From: Bacillota bacterium
GTDB lineage: Bacteria > Bacillota > Clostridia > Clostridiales > Clostridiaceae
Length of the DNA stretch: 6,343 nt
Assembly (NCBI GenBank): GCA_023417975.1
Contig: JAEZDX010000431.1
Coordinates: 1-6,343, forward strand
Direction of reading: 5' to 3'
The position numbers and the translations under genes are program-made. Each line of letters opens with the position of its first letter. The stretch's first letter is position 1. Under the pieces are notes generated by a model. That model worked only from the letters and a program-made list of their open reading frames with translations, made no database searches and was not told the origin of the DNA. This document shows positions 6,072 to 6,343 of this stretch, one piece after another.

Positions 6072-6100
6072 TATATAGATTAAACGCGTACCTTTGAAAA
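6072..6100 (-). promoter_or_regulatory. Possible promoter of the ABC operon
   Basis: On the minus strand, TTTTCA (6100-6095) and TATATA (6077-6072) lie 17 nt apart, each matching 4 of 6 consensus bases. This is the best candidate in the short gap between the upstream terminator and the ATPase gene. No inverted-repeat operator is visible. Confidence 0.4.
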
Positions 6101-6114
6101 AAGTTCATTAAAAT

Positions 6115-6142
6115 AAAAAAACATCAAGCTAATGCTTGATGT
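6115..6142 (-). terminator. Intrinsic terminator of the structured RNA
   Basis: A perfect 9-bp stem ACATCAAGC / GCTTGATGT (6121-6129 and 6134-6142) with a 4-nt loop is followed in the minus direction by a run of U (six bases 6120-6115, seven counting the last stem base). The U-run occurs only on the minus side, which fixes the direction: it ends a transcript coming from the right edge, before the ABC operon promoter. Confidence 0.88.
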
Positions 6143-6343
6143 CTTATACAACCTGGCGACTCCGGACTTCGTCCCACTGGTCAGCATTGCTCGCTGACTT
6201 CCGTCAGCATGCTGCCCGTGAAAAGCCATTTAGGCTTTTCACCTCTTCGGGAGAGTCTCCCCTCAAGGCGGAAGGTCCCAAAGCGACCTTTCGCGGCTAA
6301 TTTAGCCGGCAAGCACCGGCGTTAAAAATTAGCCCGTTGTACT
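6121..6343 (-). ncRNA. Structured noncoding RNA, candidate raiA-motif RNA (5' end at or just beyond window edge)
   Basis: This G+C-rich stretch of about 220 nt without a gene is much richer in G+C than its surroundings. In the minus direction it folds into many perfect helices. A closing stem AGUACAAC/GUUGUAU (6336-6343 with 6146-6152) brackets the structure. GGCUAAUUU/AAAUUAGCC (6326-6334 with 6295-6303) carries an inner GCCGG/CCGGC hairpin. AAGGUC/GACCUU uses 6285-6290 with 6272-6277. GUGAAAAGCC/GGCUUUUCAC uses 6233-6242 with 6218-6227. CAGCAU/AUGCUG (6209-6214 with 6182-6187) encloses GCUGAC/GUCAGC with a GGAA GNRA tetraloop. GGAC/GUCC uses 6171-6174 with 6164-6167. It ends in a strong terminator. 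It is not tmRNA, RNase P, SRP RNA, 6S, or a riboswitch I recognise. Size, composition and clostridial setting suggest the raiA motif, which I could not verify. The family call is about 0.5; a structured RNA is much surer. Confidence 0.75.

Noticed and set aside
6143..6343. Cobalamin riboswitch, RNase P or group II intron fragment as identity of the structured RNA
   Set aside because: The B12 box and paired core, the RNase P GAGGAAAGUCC segment and intron domain V are all absent; an intrinsic terminator ends the RNA before the downstream operon promoter.

Overview
The window looks like a low-G+C clostridial chromosome. AT-rich spacers, strong AGGAGG-type ribosome binding sites and the gene families present (DUF4180, DUF2089, SHOCT-like, PadR, NatAB-type ABC exporter) all fit Firmicutes/Clostridia. 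The secreted polysaccharide hydrolase with a CcpA-type cre site suggests a plant-fibre degrader of the Ruminiclostridium kind. That genus-level guess is an inference; no dockerin or scaffoldin is visible here.

Layout, left to right. (1) Bases 1-1136, minus strand: the first 378 codons of a secreted clan GH-A glycoside hydrolase, cut by the left edge. Its long leader (about 190 nt) carries an extended -10 promoter and a perfect cre box. (2) Bases 1499-2918, minus strand: a two-gene unit made of a PadR-type repressor fused to a C-terminal DUF4180 domain, then a stand-alone DUF4180 protein. The promoter is overlaid by two copies of the palindrome TAACATATGTTA, a clear picture of autorepression. 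A hairpin at 1421-1452 separates this unit from the hydrolase. (3) Bases 3143-4185, plus strand, divergent from the repressor: three small genes in one operon. They are a DUF2089 zinc-ribbon/HTH protein, a SHOCT-like protein, and an 86-residue protein that repeats the C-terminal domain of its neighbour. A long hairpin lies at 4252-4291. (4) Bases 4348-6035, minus strand: an ABC-2 exporter, ATPase then permease, with overlapping stop and start codons. (5) Bases 6115-6343, minus strand: a G+C-rich, heavily structured noncoding RNA ending in a strong intrinsic terminator. It is closed by a stem that reaches the right edge of the window. The raiA-motif RNA of clostridia is my best guess at its family, but I could not check this.

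The regions look like independent transcription units. Functional links are visible only within units: regulator and DUF4180 partner, the domain-sharing small-protein operon, and the ABC pair. I see no CRISPR array, insertion sequence, tRNA, rRNA or recognised defence system. The parts least explained by known biology are the PadR-DUF4180/DUF4180 pair and the DUF2089/SHOCT-like operon. The structured RNA is the most information-rich noncoding element.
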